Positions 43,715 to 54,158 of a stretch of DNA of 64,000 bases are shown piece by piece. Source of the stretch: Bisporella sp. PMI_857 (Eukaryota > Ascomycota > Leotiomycetes > Helotiales > Helotiaceae); contig JAJSPD010000003.1 in assembly GCA_021307315.1 (NCBI GenBank), positions 1,054,001 to 1,118,000 on the forward strand, read 5' to 3'. Below the pieces are notes generated by a model. It did no database searches and was not told where the DNA came from. It saw only the letters and a program-made list of their open reading frames with translations. The translations under genes were made by a program, and so were the position numbers. Position 1 is the stretch's first letter, and each line of letters starts with the position of its first letter.

Positions 43715-45775
43715 TTACCTCCCCGCGTGCCGATAACACCCGCTCTTCTCCCCCTTCACCACATTCCTGCACGCCCTCCCCGACCTCGTCCCCCCGAACC
43801 CGCATCTCCTCCTCCCATCCGTCCCCGTCCCCGTCTCCGTCTCCGCATCCTCGATCCCCTCCCACGGCCCCTCCGCGGATCCCTCGCCGCCTGCGCCGTT
43901 CGTCCTTGGCGTTTCGGCCGCCGGCGTCGGGCTCGAAGGTAAGGGCGTCCGGTCGCGGGCCGGGGATGCGTTTTCTCGAGCGGGAGGGGGGTGTTTCCTC
44001 GTCTTGGGTTTGGGCTGGGTGGCTGCTGTTCGGGCGTGGCCGTGGCCGTGGGCATCGGCGTTGGCGTTGCTGTTTGCGTTTGCGTTTGCATCGGGCATAT
44101 CCGCTGCTGGCTGCGCGGGACGCGGCGGTTTACCTGAGGGAGGGGGCCCCGCGTCCGCGGAAGCGGTGGCAGGCGTAGGAGGCGGGGCGTGCGGCTGCAA
44201 GGGGCTGAACGGCGACGGTGGGCCGAGATCGGTGATTCGGGTTGTCGATATCTCTTTTTGCTGCGCGGTCGTTTGCACGGTTGTCGATACCCGCGTCATG
44301 ATTCGCGAGGCGAGCCGCGGGTTCCGTGGGTCGTATTCCTCGGTCATGTGTGCGTTTTTGGGTTTGCCTGGTGAGGGTATGGGGATGGGTTCGTCGCCGT
44401 AATCTACCTCGTCTTCGGCAACGAAGTCTACATTGGCATGTTTGATGCGTTTGGTTGGAGGAGATGAGTCTGAAGAACGCTCGTCGAGGTTTTGGTCGCC
44501 TTCTTCTGGGCGTGGACGTTTCTGTTGAGAGGGTGACGAGGCGTGTCGAGGGTGCATAGATGGCTCTTCATCTTGTGCTGGCGAGGAGATATCTTCCACT
44601 TCGATCCCTGTTCCTTCAACCTGCTTGTCCGGTTCTCCATCCGAATCCTCCGCCGACCCAAAGAGGCTGTCGGAATCTGAGATCTCGTCTTCTACACAGT
44701 TGGCGCATTTCCCTCGAGGCGTCATGGGATGGCTACTGTGCTTGGCCGTGTGTACCTGGTGCCTTTCTGCTTCTGCCTGGTTTCGTATCTTCTCTGTTTC
44801 GTTGTCGCTGCTACCTTCTCTGAAAGGCTCTGTCTCTTTCTCAAACCAATCCCGTGCGTTCTTAACGTCCTGTCTGCGTGGCTTGATCCCTCTCTTGCGC
44901 TGATAGACCAGCTGGAAGACTTTATCGCAGATATCCCTATCCTTTGCCGCAATGTTGTTGTAAAATATTGCCGCCTCCTTTTCGAGATTTCTTCTATCAA
45001 GTCCCTCGACCTCAGCTCCATCGTCTGTTTCACCCTGCCATTCTGTGGGTACATTTTCCTTTCCATATCTGTAATCATGGGCCTTGAAAAAGTCTCCCAC
45101 GTATGCTGAGATGATCCGCTTGACGTCCATATATTCTTTAATAAAAACAATAAGCTCCTTCCTCCCAATATCTTCTAGAGAATCTCCAAAGTAGTAATCG
45201 CCCGCCGATCGGAAATATTCATTATCCCAACCTGATTCCGCAATATGCGCCTGGTATTCCTCATCGATATCCATGAAGTCTCGATACCTCTGCAATATCT
45301 GTCCATAATGCCCATTCTTTTCCTCTTCAGACATGCCCGTTAAATCTTCAGGATACGTCTCATACGTGATCAAAAGGTCCCCGAGTTCGAACCTAGGATC
45401 TTCCAACAGGTTGATGCGGCCATGCTCTGCTTTATATGCGCTGACAAAGCACTTCTGGACTTGTGAGCGCATGGATAGGCCCTCATAGCCCTGGACCCAG
45501 TCTTTGTACGTGCTGACGAAATTCCCGAGATCGAGCTCCTCATGTTCCTCTTTTCCTGCTCCAGCTTCTTTTTCCAGCCGCTCTGGCTCGTCTTTCCAGT
45601 CTGAGGAGCCGGTTTCTCCTTTTGCTAAGCGATCGCGTAATACTTTGAATGGATCGGCTTGCGAACTCAGCGCTTTTCCCTGAGCGTCGCCTCTTAGCTC
45701 ATTCTCTGGCGCGATAGATGGAGTAGACCCTTGCTCGACGGATGCAGTTGCCAATGGGCTCCATGAACCAGACAT
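43715..45775 (-). CDS. Uncharacterised acidic protein with a C-terminal Cys/His motif
   Basis: An intronless gene of 686 residues starting at the ATG at 45773-45775 (MSGSWSPLATAS); the open frame extends upstream to 45883, but its first codon is GTG. The first half is folded and helical: LDLGNFVSTYKDWVQGYEGL, SAYKAEHGRINLLEDPRF and a repeated Tyr/Asp-rich segment. I do not recognise this domain. The second half is disordered and acidic with basic patches (KRPRPEE, TKRIKH) that could serve as nuclear localisation signals. A low-complexity Asn-Ala and His-Gly run (DANANANSNANADAHGHGHA) follows. The end, RRRCGFGGTRSGRACRNVV then KSGCYRHAG, is a small CxnCxnCxxxH motif like those I remember in fungal chromatin-associated proteins where it would bind zinc. 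A nuclear role is inference. The C-terminal third is much more GC-rich than its surroundings. Confidence 0.72.
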   Translation of the reverse strand: MSGSWSPLATASVEQGSTPSIAPENELRGDAQGKALSSQADPFKVLRDRLAKGETGSSDWKDEPERLEKEAGAGKEEHEELDLGNFVSTYKDWVQGYEGLSMRSQVQKCFVSAYKAEHGRINLLEDPRFELGDLLITYETYPEDLTGMSEEEKNGHYGQILQRYRDFMDIDEEYQAHIAESGWDNEYFRSAGDYYFGDSLEDIGRKELIVFIKEYMDVKRIISAYVGDFFKAHDYRYGKENVPTEWQGETDDGAEVEGLDRRNLEKEAAIFYNNIAAKDRDICDKVFQLVYQRKRGIKPRRQDVKNARDWFEKETEPFREGSSDNETEKIRNQAEAERHQVHTAKHSSHPMTPRGKCANCVEDEISDSDSLFGSAEDSDGEPDKQVEGTGIEVEDISSPAQDEEPSMHPRHASSPSQQKRPRPEEGDQNLDERSSDSSPPTKRIKHANVDFVAEDEVDYGDEPIPIPSPGKPKNAHMTEEYDPRNPRLASRIMTRVSTTVQTTAQQKEISTTRITDLGPPSPFSPLQPHAPPPTPATASADAGPPPSGKPPRPAQPAADMPDANANANSNANADAHGHGHARTAATQPKPKTRKHPPPARENASPARDRTPLPSSPTPAAETPRTNGAGGEGSAEGPWEGIEDAETETGTGTDGRRRCGFGGTRSGRACRNVVKGEKSGCYRHAGR

Positions 45776-46125
45776 TTCAGCTGCCTGTCTAAGGCGTGAT
45801 GTCTCACTTTCAAATGTATCAAGCAGAGACTTTAACAGGTATAGCACTGGTGCAGTTTCTGATATTAAGGAGGTTGATGGCACGAAGAAGAGAGATACAA
45901 TTAACTTGAGAAGAATGTTGCGGAAGACAAAATACGCTTAGCATTCTACGTGTTTCTGCTGCCGCCGGAAACAGCCTCCTCTCCTCGGCTTTGTGACTTT
46001 GTAGCTTCATTATCGTGTTCTACCAGGCTTGATGACCGAGGCCAGAACGTGTCTTTGTCAAGACGGATATATGGAATTCAAAGGAAAGACTGGGCTGGAA
46101 TGGTATTGGTTAGTTATTGTGGATA
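45776..46125. other. Upstream region of the acidic-protein gene, transposon insertion flank
   Basis: 350 bp between the start of the minus-strand gene and the left end of the transposon. The transposon therefore sits about 350 bp upstream of that start codon, possibly inside or just beyond its promoter. The target dinucleotide TA is at 46124-46125. Confidence 0.5.
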
Positions 46126-46167
46126 ACCGAGGTCCCGCACCAAAACCCCACCCTAACCAAAACCGCA
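46126..46167 (+). repeat. Left terminal inverted repeat
   Basis: Starts accgaggtccc and continues with caaaaccccaccc; the reverse complement of 48271-48312 matches it at 36 of 42 positions, 27 of them contiguous. Confidence 0.9.
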
Positions 46168-46199
46168 CACTAATGAATGATCACACAACAACTTCAAAA

Positions 46200-48145
46200 A
46201 TGGCTATCTACAGCAAATCGAGTGCTATTGACAAGGCGATTGGTTCTATCGAATCAGGGAGGCATAAGAATGCTAACCAGGCAGCAAAAGCTTTTGGAGT
46301 GGACCCTACGTCGATCAGGAATAGAATGAAGGGAATTACAGAACATAAAGCTGTTGCGAACTCGAAAACACACCAGTGCCTTACAGCTGCTGCAGAGCAA
46401 GTTTTGGTTGATAGGATCAATTATTTAAGCCTGCGCCAAATGCCTCCAACAGCTAGAATCGTCAAAAACCTTGCAGAAGAGCTACGTGGCCAGCCTGTAG
46501 AAAAGAACTGGGTTGGAGAATTTGTACGCAGGCATTCGACTAAACTTAGATCGGCCTATTTGCGCAATATCGACAATAAAAGAGTAGCAGCTGAAAATGA
46601 AACTCTATTTAACTTATTTTATAACCATGTAAGTTAATTTAATTTGTGGTTGATTAAATATTAATTTTTATGTTATTTAAGAAGCTGATTAGTTGCATTT
46701 CTTAGATGCACTACGCAATCGAAAAACACAACATTATACCCGAAAATATATATAATGTTGATGAGAAAAGATTCCTTATAAGCATCGGCCAAATGTCTAA
46801 AAAAGTCATGAGTATTAAAGCTACAAATAAGCTTCAAAGCATGCGAAATCGTCAAAACGGCAATCGAGAATTTATTACTTGCGTAGCCTGTGTTTCCGCA
46901 AGTGGCCACGCTATTTCTTCTTTCTTAATTTACAAAGGAACCAATCACGAACTTCGAACTAGTTAGGTTCAAGACGTTAATAAGGATTCGAATACTTATT
47001 TCAGCTCTTCCGAAAATAGCTGGAGTAGTAATATGATAAGCTTAGAATAGTTGAAGCACGTGTTCGATCGACATACTCGGCCAGCTGATTTGCGAGCGAA
47101 ACGTCTATTGATAGTAGATAGCTATTCTAGCCATGTGAATCTCGAATTTATCAAATGGGCTAATTAAGCTCGCATTATTGTATTGGTTTTGCCACCACAT
47201 TCTACGCATAGATTGCAACTTCTTGATGTTGGTTTGTTCGGTCCTTTTGCTACGGCGTACTCTGTAAGAATCGATAAGATTATTGCAGAAAGCTCAGGCT
47301 TTACTACTATTACAAAAAGATTGTTCTTCAAAGTATTCAAAAATGCTTTTGATGAAGTATTTACTGAAAAGAATATTCTTCATGCTTTTGAGAAACCTGG
47401 TATTTGGCCGATCGATCGATCCAAATTGATTCTTATTGTCACTCGCAAAAAAACAATACAAGCCGAAAAAGCAATCAATATGATTCGAACACCTACAAAT
47501 ACAAAAGCAATACGTGCAGCTGAGAAATTAGCTACACAGAATCTCGGTATCGAATACATATCAAAACTGTTAAAAGGCTTACATATCGCCACTACACGAG
47601 CTGATATTGCAGAGCATGTGAATCAAGGCCTTTTACAAGCACTTATTACTGAAAAGGCAAAGCGAAAAAAAGGTGGAAAGCTTGATTTAAGTAGCGAGCC
47701 TAATACTGGAACTACAATATAGTCACCTACTAAAGTCGCTAAAGCTCTTGACTATCAAGCCTAAAAAGAAAAAGAACAACAAAGAATAAAACAAGCTAAA
47801 CTTGATCGAAAGGTTCGTATTGCTACTAATAAAGCAATGAAAGAACAAAAAGCAGAAAAGAAGCAAGCTAAGCTTGCTGAATCTCAGTTGCGGAAAGAGA
47901 ATATGAGCCAGAATTCTCTGCGATCAAAAACACCTGCTAAAAAGCTGGTTTCTATAGCTCCTGCACCTATTCTAGCTTCTTCTGAGATGCTAAACCTTCA
48001 AAAATCTTCTGTTAAAGCTTCTACTACTTCAGAATCACTAATCAAAGCACCTATTCAAGCAGTGAAAGAGGTAGAAGCTACATCCGGAATGGTTACGCGC
48101 AATCGAGCTGGAAGAGAAATCAAGCGCCCTTCACGCTATACATGA
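46200..48145 (+). pseudogene. Pogo/Fot-like DDE transposase, dead by five in-frame stops
   Basis: Exon one 46200-46628 carries a helix-turn-helix (NANQAAKAFGVDPTSIRNRM) and a second CENP-B-type DNA-binding block ending VGEFVRRHSTKL. A 77-nt intron (46629-46705, GTAAGT donor, cttag acceptor) leads to HYAIEKHNIIPENIYNVDEK with the first catalytic Asp. The second is in LLIVDSYSSHVN and the third in LLDVGLFGPF, so the DDD triad is still readable. Stops interrupt the frame at 46964, 47048, 47165, 47720 and 47762; the frame otherwise stays open to 48145 with no indel. The C-terminal part is Lys/Ala-rich. An upstream in-frame ATG at 46173 is an alternative start. Each stop can be explained by a CpA to TpA change on one strand or the other. 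Confidence 0.9.
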
Positions 48146-48270
48146 GCTTTTCCTTTGGAGTAATAATAGAACAAGTTTTTCTGAATCAAATGAGCCTATT
48201 TTCAATACAATACAATTTGTGGTTGATTTATTATTAATTGTTTTGTGATTGATTAGTTTGGTAGATCACA

Positions 48271-48312
48271 TGCGGTTTTGGTTAGGGTGGGGTTTTGAAC
48301 AGGGATATCGGT
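48271..48312 (-). repeat. Right terminal inverted repeat
   Basis: Read from the right end it starts accgatatccctgtt and then matches the left repeat perfectly for 27 bp. It is followed by the TA duplication. Confidence 0.9.
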
Positions 48313-48314
48313 TA

Positions 48315-50364
48315 CCTTGCTCGTCGAAGAATTCTGGACGGGCAAGCTCTTGACAAAGAAATATCGAAGTAAAACCTCTGAATTCAGTGCACTGCAACTA
48401 ATCGTCTAATGGCAGCACAGTAGTAGGAAATGACAGGGATTTGAGTTGTGCAGCAACATGCGAATGTACATCACCAAGCTCGCTTATGTTGCATTTGGCA
48501 AAAGGGGGCTGCCATGTGATGTAGACAGCATCTGAGAACTACTTTTGTAAGTATTGTTCTCCTATTAAACTAAAGTATAAGAAGATTAACAAGGTCTTAA
48601 CTAAGATTCATGGATCTAATTTAGCTTGTGATGGCCGACTCCTGTTACAAGCGACATGGCAAAACTTGGTGGACTGTGCACCACTGAATATCTGGAGATG
48701 TGTGTTTGTACCATTAACAGATGGGATACATGTAGCCTGAATGTAAGGGATGCACTCGGTTACTATAGATGTAAGCATCCATCTCCCTTGATGTCACGTA
48801 TCTTCCTATATCTACTATATCGTTTTCACTTCTGTGTATTATCTTAAGGGTAGGACTAAGAAGCAGCTTATTACAGATCCCGATCCTTTGAGAAGATAAT
48901 ATGATGTGCCCAGCATGTTGTCTAGTTTTCAGTTATCTCGATTAAAATGATTAATACCTACTAAGATAAAGTGATAACAGAGAGGAGGAGAATCAGTGAA
49001 TCAACTCGTGAGTATATCAAGCTTGCTCAATGTTGCATACTATGGTAGATATATATGTATAAATACTCATCAGAACTTGTTAGTCCAATTGCCTACCCTA
49101 ATGCGCTAATTTTATAGGCACAGTGGCCCGCTAGATCTGTACTTGGCATGCTCTGAGTAAATTAGAGCCGTGCCTTCCTTCCGTTTCAATTTCAGATCCA
49201 GTAATTACCGTCGCGTTCAAAACAGAGCTACAAATGTGTAGTTTCTGATGGATTCCAACAAGCAGTTTTAATGATCGAACAGTCGGGAGTCTATTTTTAA
49301 GATTTAGTACGGCTTTCTTGACCAGAGGCAGTGCTTAGGGCCTGTGTAGCATATGATGTGCTTTAGCAGCCAAGTTTGGTATGGAGCAAGCTCCGAAGGC
49401 TGATGGTCAACCACTTTTCTGGAGATGATCACCTGTCTTGCAAAATTTTATTGTTGTTATGGCCGCGCGCCCCCTCATTGAAATGTACGAATTGTCATCC
49501 TTCCTTCAAACCAAGTCAAAAGTTATTATGAAGAGGCTTCTAGATCCGGCTAATGATCTTCCACTCAGATGCTACATGAGGTGGGAAGTGGTATTTGAGT
49601 CATGCAATGATGCATTAGCTCATTGTAGCGAGTCCCGTGCATGAGGGATCTAGTTTACAATAGATAATTCTGTGAAAATGTTCAAAATGGCCTTGAGCCT
49701 TACTGTAGATTAGAGCCGAGTTACAAGTCTTAAGATGCACTAAGTTTTAGAAACATTCACAACTACAACTTAATTATGGACTTTTTAGTTCTACAATCAA
49801 TCTGAAACATTCGATCGCAGTTCTCGGGATTTATTAGTAGAACGTGGCCAAGATACGTGTTCTTGATCACGTGGAGCCATCATCACCTCCATGTGAGGAA
49901 AGTGCCCAAGTTCGAACAAGAGAAGCTGTTGGGCATTTTGTAGGCTCATAAATATTCACCAATACCACACCCATTTTGCAGCTCAGAGTAGGCTCAGGAT
50001 ATGGAAATTTGACGCAAGGCTGGGGGCACGTTCATTTGTTTCCGTTGCCTTCCACAAGGTGACTCCAAAATCGATCTCGTACTAAGATCATCAGCAGCAG
50101 CAATTTCTTCAACAAGCGATCTTCAAATATTGTCGCAAGGACTGCTTGGGACTTAAGATGCGTCAACCTCATCGCCCAGTCAAGTTTGATCCTCCATGGA
50201 TTGATTTCTTTCCCAGTCCATGCCCGTAAGTGCAAGATCTCGTCCTATCCAGAATCTACCACATGCCAAGCCTCTGGCAACACCAAAGATAATGAGCAGA
50301 GCACAATTCTTCAGAAAAATGTACCCATAAGCAATACTAACATAGATATAACCTCAACAGTTAC
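48315..50364. other. Gene-free, AT-rich stretch
   Basis: 2.05 kb right of the transposon. Short open frames only, none with domain character, and no second transposon end. Possibly decayed sequence. Confidence 0.4.
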
Positions 50365-51496
50365 ATGACAAAGCAATATACCGCCTTTCCAAAGTTCTCA
50401 TTTCTACCTAAAGAGCTCCAACGAACTATATGGAGTTTTTCCATTCCAGACCCACGAGCTATTATTGTGGACGAGCACATACCTAATGATGATTCAGATA
50501 TTCCCCGGTGCCGTACAACGGCGGTAGTACCTGTGCCAGGCATTCTTCATGCGTACGACCCTAGTTTTAAAGCCTTTGTGGCCCGGATCAAGCGTTAACA
50601 AAGACAGATGCTACGAGTCTCGAGTGGAAGGTTTGAAGATCTTTTCTGCGGCTTTTGCAAAACCTTTTGATCAGTGAGTTACTTTTCCCTTGCCTCAGAC
50701 TCATGGCAATGTGCAGCCATAACGTTACACTATATCTAGGGTCTGCTAATAATTTAAAGCTCCATATACTTCAACTTCGACTTGGACATCCTTGTATTCA
50801 CAAGCAAAGATGCAAGGGATATGTTTGTACTTAAGCAGCACTTTCTAGGGGGACCTCTTTCAGAGTTTTCACGCATGAAATACATCGGCTCACAGCAATC
50901 CACCAGGCTAAGAAGCGAGGATTACGCATTTTTCTTTGCCTGGTTCCCTAAGCTTTCTCACCTTCTAAGTAAGTCTTATATATACGGTGACTAAACCAGC
51001 TAAAAGCACAAAATTTGGCCAGTATCTCGCAGAATCTTTTACTGATTAGATATTGGCAGTGGAAGGATGGGATCCTTTATGGAGGATTCCTCTTCCAAAC
51101 CTTCTTCCTAAGCCGCGCTGGCCCGCTGATCACAATAAATGCTATATTGACAATATTAAGAGACTATCTGCAAGCTACAAGCATTACTACAAGCGGGCTT
51201 ACTCTCACTATTTTCATGCTGAAACTGAACTCACAAGTGCTTTGGTAAGCTCAGTTTAAATCGTCTGAAACAATATTGACATAGTGTGGACACAGCCTTC
51301 AGATTGGACACCTCCGGTTATTACTTCGGGCAATCATAGGGAGTGGGCTAATTTATGGGCAAAGACAGAGGGCAAGATGGGATGGACGATTGGGAAAGAA
51401 GAAACCTGGGGAACTGTGGAGAAGGCTACAGCTGAGGAGCCAATGGACTGGGAACCTAACCCACCTCTGCTAAGCCTGGAATACAAGCCTCTGTAG
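50365..51496 (+). CDS. 2EXR-domain protein, five exons
   Basis: Exons 50365-50552, 50608-50673, 50760-50968, 51060-51244 and 51296-51496 give 282 residues in phase. The first family motif is FPKFSFLPKELQRTIWSFSI near the N-terminus. The second is assembled across the first two introns: PGILHA joined to CYESRVEGLKIFSAAFAKPFD joined to HSIYFNFDLDILVF. The third block KYIGSQQSTRL and a tryptophan-rich C-terminus (GWDPLWRIPLPN, SDWTPPVI, GKMGWTIG) follow. The first intron (50553-50607) is easily mistaken for a frameshift, because its sequence reads on for 15 codons before a stop; the ttaac branch site and acag acceptor solve it. Function of the family is unknown. A decayed relative lies immediately downstream. 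Confidence 0.8.
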
Positions 51497-51958
51497 ATTT
51501 TGTAGTCGCAATAACATGCGTGTGTATGTACCAGTAGTGTCGAAGCAAGAAAACTTCTGTCAATGAGTGCGAACTATGAGCTGTTGTCATAAATAGTCAC
51601 GATGTTGGTAGTAAGAAACTTTAACTCAAAACAGGAGCTTACTGCAAAACTATTTCGTAGAGTTTCTGGACATCCGCAGCAGGCTCTAGACCGTGATATG
51701 CTTCGGATCTGCTACTGTATGCCCCCATCTAACCCCTATCCCTTAGCGAATCTGCCTGCGTCGCTAGGCTGCAAGAGCATAAAAAGAAAAGTATTTAGAG
51801 GACTGCTGTTTCGATTATGCCTTGTTCCTTGAAAGTTCGGTTTGTATGTTTCTCACCAAGGAAAATAGGTTGCTATGTAATCACATTTCATGTGCTTTCC
51901 CAAATCGGATCCCCATCCCTACTGCAAACATTGTTCACAGTAAGCATCCTCAGTATGG

Positions 51959-53069
51959 CGACCCCAGATCCTCCTCCTGAACTCAATGCCCGTTTCGCAT
52001 GTAGGGGCATTAGTACAAAGATTGGAGAGCTTGGATCTTTCAAACTTTTCGTCAAGTTACCAATGAAATCAAGATTAGTGTCTGGGAGTACGTCTGTTTC
52101 ACCCCTCAACTCATTGAGATAGTCCAAGGCAGGTGAGGTGTTCAATTTGCGTTTCTGAACTCAATTAGTGGACACATTACTTGGCGGTCTTGCCAGCGAA
52201 GTCTCCGAAGGCTGATTCTAGAAGGGTTGTTCGAGAATTCATCAATTCATAATGCCTAAGCTTGAACAATGCTAATAACCTATTCCTAGATAGAAACCCC
52301 CCCTAAGACAGGGTACCAATCTAACACAAGTCAGACGATATAACCGACGCTTTGTTCCTGTAGTTCTTCATATCTGCCAGAGCTCCCGAATCATCGATCT
52401 CAAAGTCTACAAGCTCAGGCTTGCTCAGGCATCAATACTTCTAAGCCCACCGGGCTTCCCAATTGTATTGCGGCCATTAATTGGTCCATGTTACATTGCG
52501 CCTGATCATAACGTAGTTTGATTCAGAGTCAATTTAGTACCCAAGGCGGAAAAGGGTACCCTCCAAAATTCTGCCGCAAAGAAGTCTCTCTATGAAGACT
52601 GCCGTTACGCAATTGACAGTATTAAGACAGCGACTTTGCATCCGGATCGGGACAGAATCAGAGTGATCCTGCTAAACACCAATGCATTTCAAGTTGAACC
52701 AGGGGATGTTTCTCTGTCATAGATGCCCTGTCTATGCTATATTTATTTTTACGCTTTGACGGCCTGAGGAGGTTGATATTCTACAGTAACAGCATTGATG
52801 ATCAACTTTCGTCTGCAGACCAAAGCCACGTTCCTACAGGAGAAGAAATCGTCGCTGACGCTTCACGGCGTGGCGCAGATATGCTTAAAAATATCTGGAA
52901 CACGATGATGCATTGGAAGGAGGAAGACCACGCTTTATTAGCGTATCTCTGGAGCGATTGGGGCAGAAGGGATGACTTGGAGAGTTGGGTGCTACCAGTC
53001 ATCAATTTCATTAGGATTCGTGGGGATGGCGATCTGAGAGAGATGCTAAGTATGATGGCAGGCGACTAA
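51959..53069 (+). pseudogene. Eroded 2EXR gene
   Basis: Pieces of a 2EXR protein occur in order on the plus strand: GSFKLFVKLPMKSRL near 52033-52080 (first motif, with the conserved acidic and Trp positions lost), VPVVLHICQSSRIIDLKVYK near 52354-52413 (second motif, SRE changed), then LYEDCRYAIDSIKTATLHP near 52590 and FLRFDGLRRLIFYSNSIDD from about 52743 to a stop at 53069. Stops and frame changes separate them and I could not build a full set of splice sites, so it is probably a dead copy next to the intact gene at 50365-51496. The last part remains open for 112 codons and might still be a functional exon, so a live but divergent gene is not excluded. The opposite strand also has an open frame (51888-52145) that I consider a shadow. 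Confidence 0.5.
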
Positions 53070-53335
53070 TCGCAGTGGCATGAGAAAGCCTACTTCTGTC
53101 TCCACAATTCCCAGCATGGAGGAATGCTTCTGGTTACTATAGGGACTGACTTCAGAATCCTCATGGAGCCGCAATCTGATGCAGCTAAGATCATGCAGAG
53201 ACAGATTCTTCAATGGAAAGAATTCACATAACAATGGATCCGCTCCTGTGGGTGATGCTGTGTGATCGGGGACAGACATACAAACTGGCATCTTGAAAAT
53301 GACAAAAGTGATGCATTTCCAATTTGCTAATCCCT

Positions 53336-53776
53336 TCAAAAGTCTGTAACCCGCCCATTATAACTCCAATCTCCCCTCTCCCCCGTACTTCCCCATCTTA
53401 GTGGCTCATTTTTGGGTCCACCAACCTCCCCTGTCTTTGGGTTGACATCGCCCTCAAACTCTGGTGCTGCACCTCTCCTGATATTTGGATGCAACTCGTC
53501 CCCCTTTCCCTGCGCTTCTATCCGCGCCTTCAGCACATCCAGCGCCTCTTTCTCTTCAGCTAGCGAGGCAGGCGATTGGTTGATCTGCGGTTTTGATGTG
53601 GGAGTCTTTGGGGTGGAGAAAGCTCCGGTAGATGCTTTTTGCAGACGCTCGAATTCTTCTTGTTCCTTTGGAGGGAGGCGTGGAGGTGATGGGCCGGTTG
53701 CGAAGGCAGGACGGATGGAAGAGGCGCTGAATTTGCGGGACGATAGGGCGAACCTTCGTGCGAGAATACGTGACAT
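53336..53776 (-). CDS. SDH8: Succinate dehydrogenase assembly factor 4
   Basis: An intronless gene of 146 residues, somewhat longer than yeast Sdh8. The first 30 residues (MSRILARRFALSSRKFSAS) are a mitochondrial targeting sequence rich in Arg and Ser without acids. The conserved DUF1674 signature is at the C-terminus: FEGDVNPKTGEVGGPKNEPL, then GDWSYNGRVTDF as the final residues. In yeast and animals SDHAF4 binds the flavinylated Sdh1 subunit in the matrix and protects it until it joins Sdh2, so this gene serves complex II assembly. The middle (STPKTPTSKPQINQSP) is disordered. It is divergent from TRP5. Confidence 0.93.
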   Translation of the reverse strand: MSRILARRFALSSRKFSASSIRPAFATGPSPPRLPPKEQEEFERLQKASTGAFSTPKTPTSKPQINQSPASLAEEKEALDVLKARIEAQGKGDELHPNIRRGAAPEFEGDVNPKTGEVGGPKNEPLRWGSTGERGDWSYNGRVTDF

Positions 53777-54158
53777 TATGTTGACTGTGTCCTGTTGAAT
53801 CTAAGACTTGAACATACAGCGATAGTCGATGTTTATATGATGAGGTCCGGGTGTCTTGTGGCGAATGTAAATAAGTTACCGACAGGCCCTTTGCCGATAA
53901 GCGGCAGTGCCAAGCCGGGAGTGGCTCGGGAGATAATGTGTCGCTAAATATCAAGATCAGGGGCTCCTTTTGACACATTTTGGCTTCTTTTAGAACGTAT
54001 CGGGTGAACATATCAAGCAAAGCGGTGACACATTTGCGGCTTCGGTGGATATTTTGGAGGGGCCGTTTGCCCATCTTGAGTCATCTTCTACTGTCTTTCT
54101 CAATACACCTCTCAAATTTCTCAATTGAGATCTGAAACGTATTTTGGGCATTTTCAAC
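53777..54158. promoter_or_regulatory. Shared divergent promoter, SDH8 and TRP5
   Basis: 382 bp separates the two start codons. No coding exon. I saw no obvious Gcn4-type TGACTCA site, although tgagtca occurs at 54077-54083 (its reverse complement is TGACTCA), which would fit general amino-acid control of TRP5. Confidence 0.55.

Larger units (their letters stand above)
46126..48312 (+). mobile_element. Full-length pogo/Fot-type DNA transposon (Tc1/mariner superfamily), inactive
   Basis: 2187 bp flanked by TA at 46124-46125 and 48313-48314, the target-site duplication of this superfamily. Terminal inverted repeats are 42 bp each (46126-46167 and 48271-48312); the inner 27 bp are identical, the outer 15 differ at six positions. 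The body is filled by one transposase gene interrupted by five stop codons. Full-length ends with intact TA mean a clean insertion rather than a fragment. The element is oriented away from the acidic-protein gene. Confidence 0.9.

Noticed and set aside
43567..44178. Ser/Pro/Arg-rich open frame on the plus strand
   Set aside because: Antisense shadow of the GC-rich repetitive 3' part of the acidic-protein gene.
45776..45883. Extra 36 N-terminal residues on the acidic protein
   Set aside because: The extended frame begins with GTG, not ATG; the first ATG in good context is at 45775.
46029..46199. Upstream extension of the transposase frame
   Set aside because: Begins outside the element and crosses the left inverted repeat; the protein must start at 46173 or 46200.
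49438..49644. Isolated 68-codon open frame
   Set aside because: No homology character, signal peptide or neighbouring exons; lies in decayed AT-rich DNA.
50594..50607. Apparent frameshift in the 2EXR gene
   Set aside because: Resolved by an intron 50553-50607 with a good branch site; splicing restores the family motif PGILHA-CYESR.
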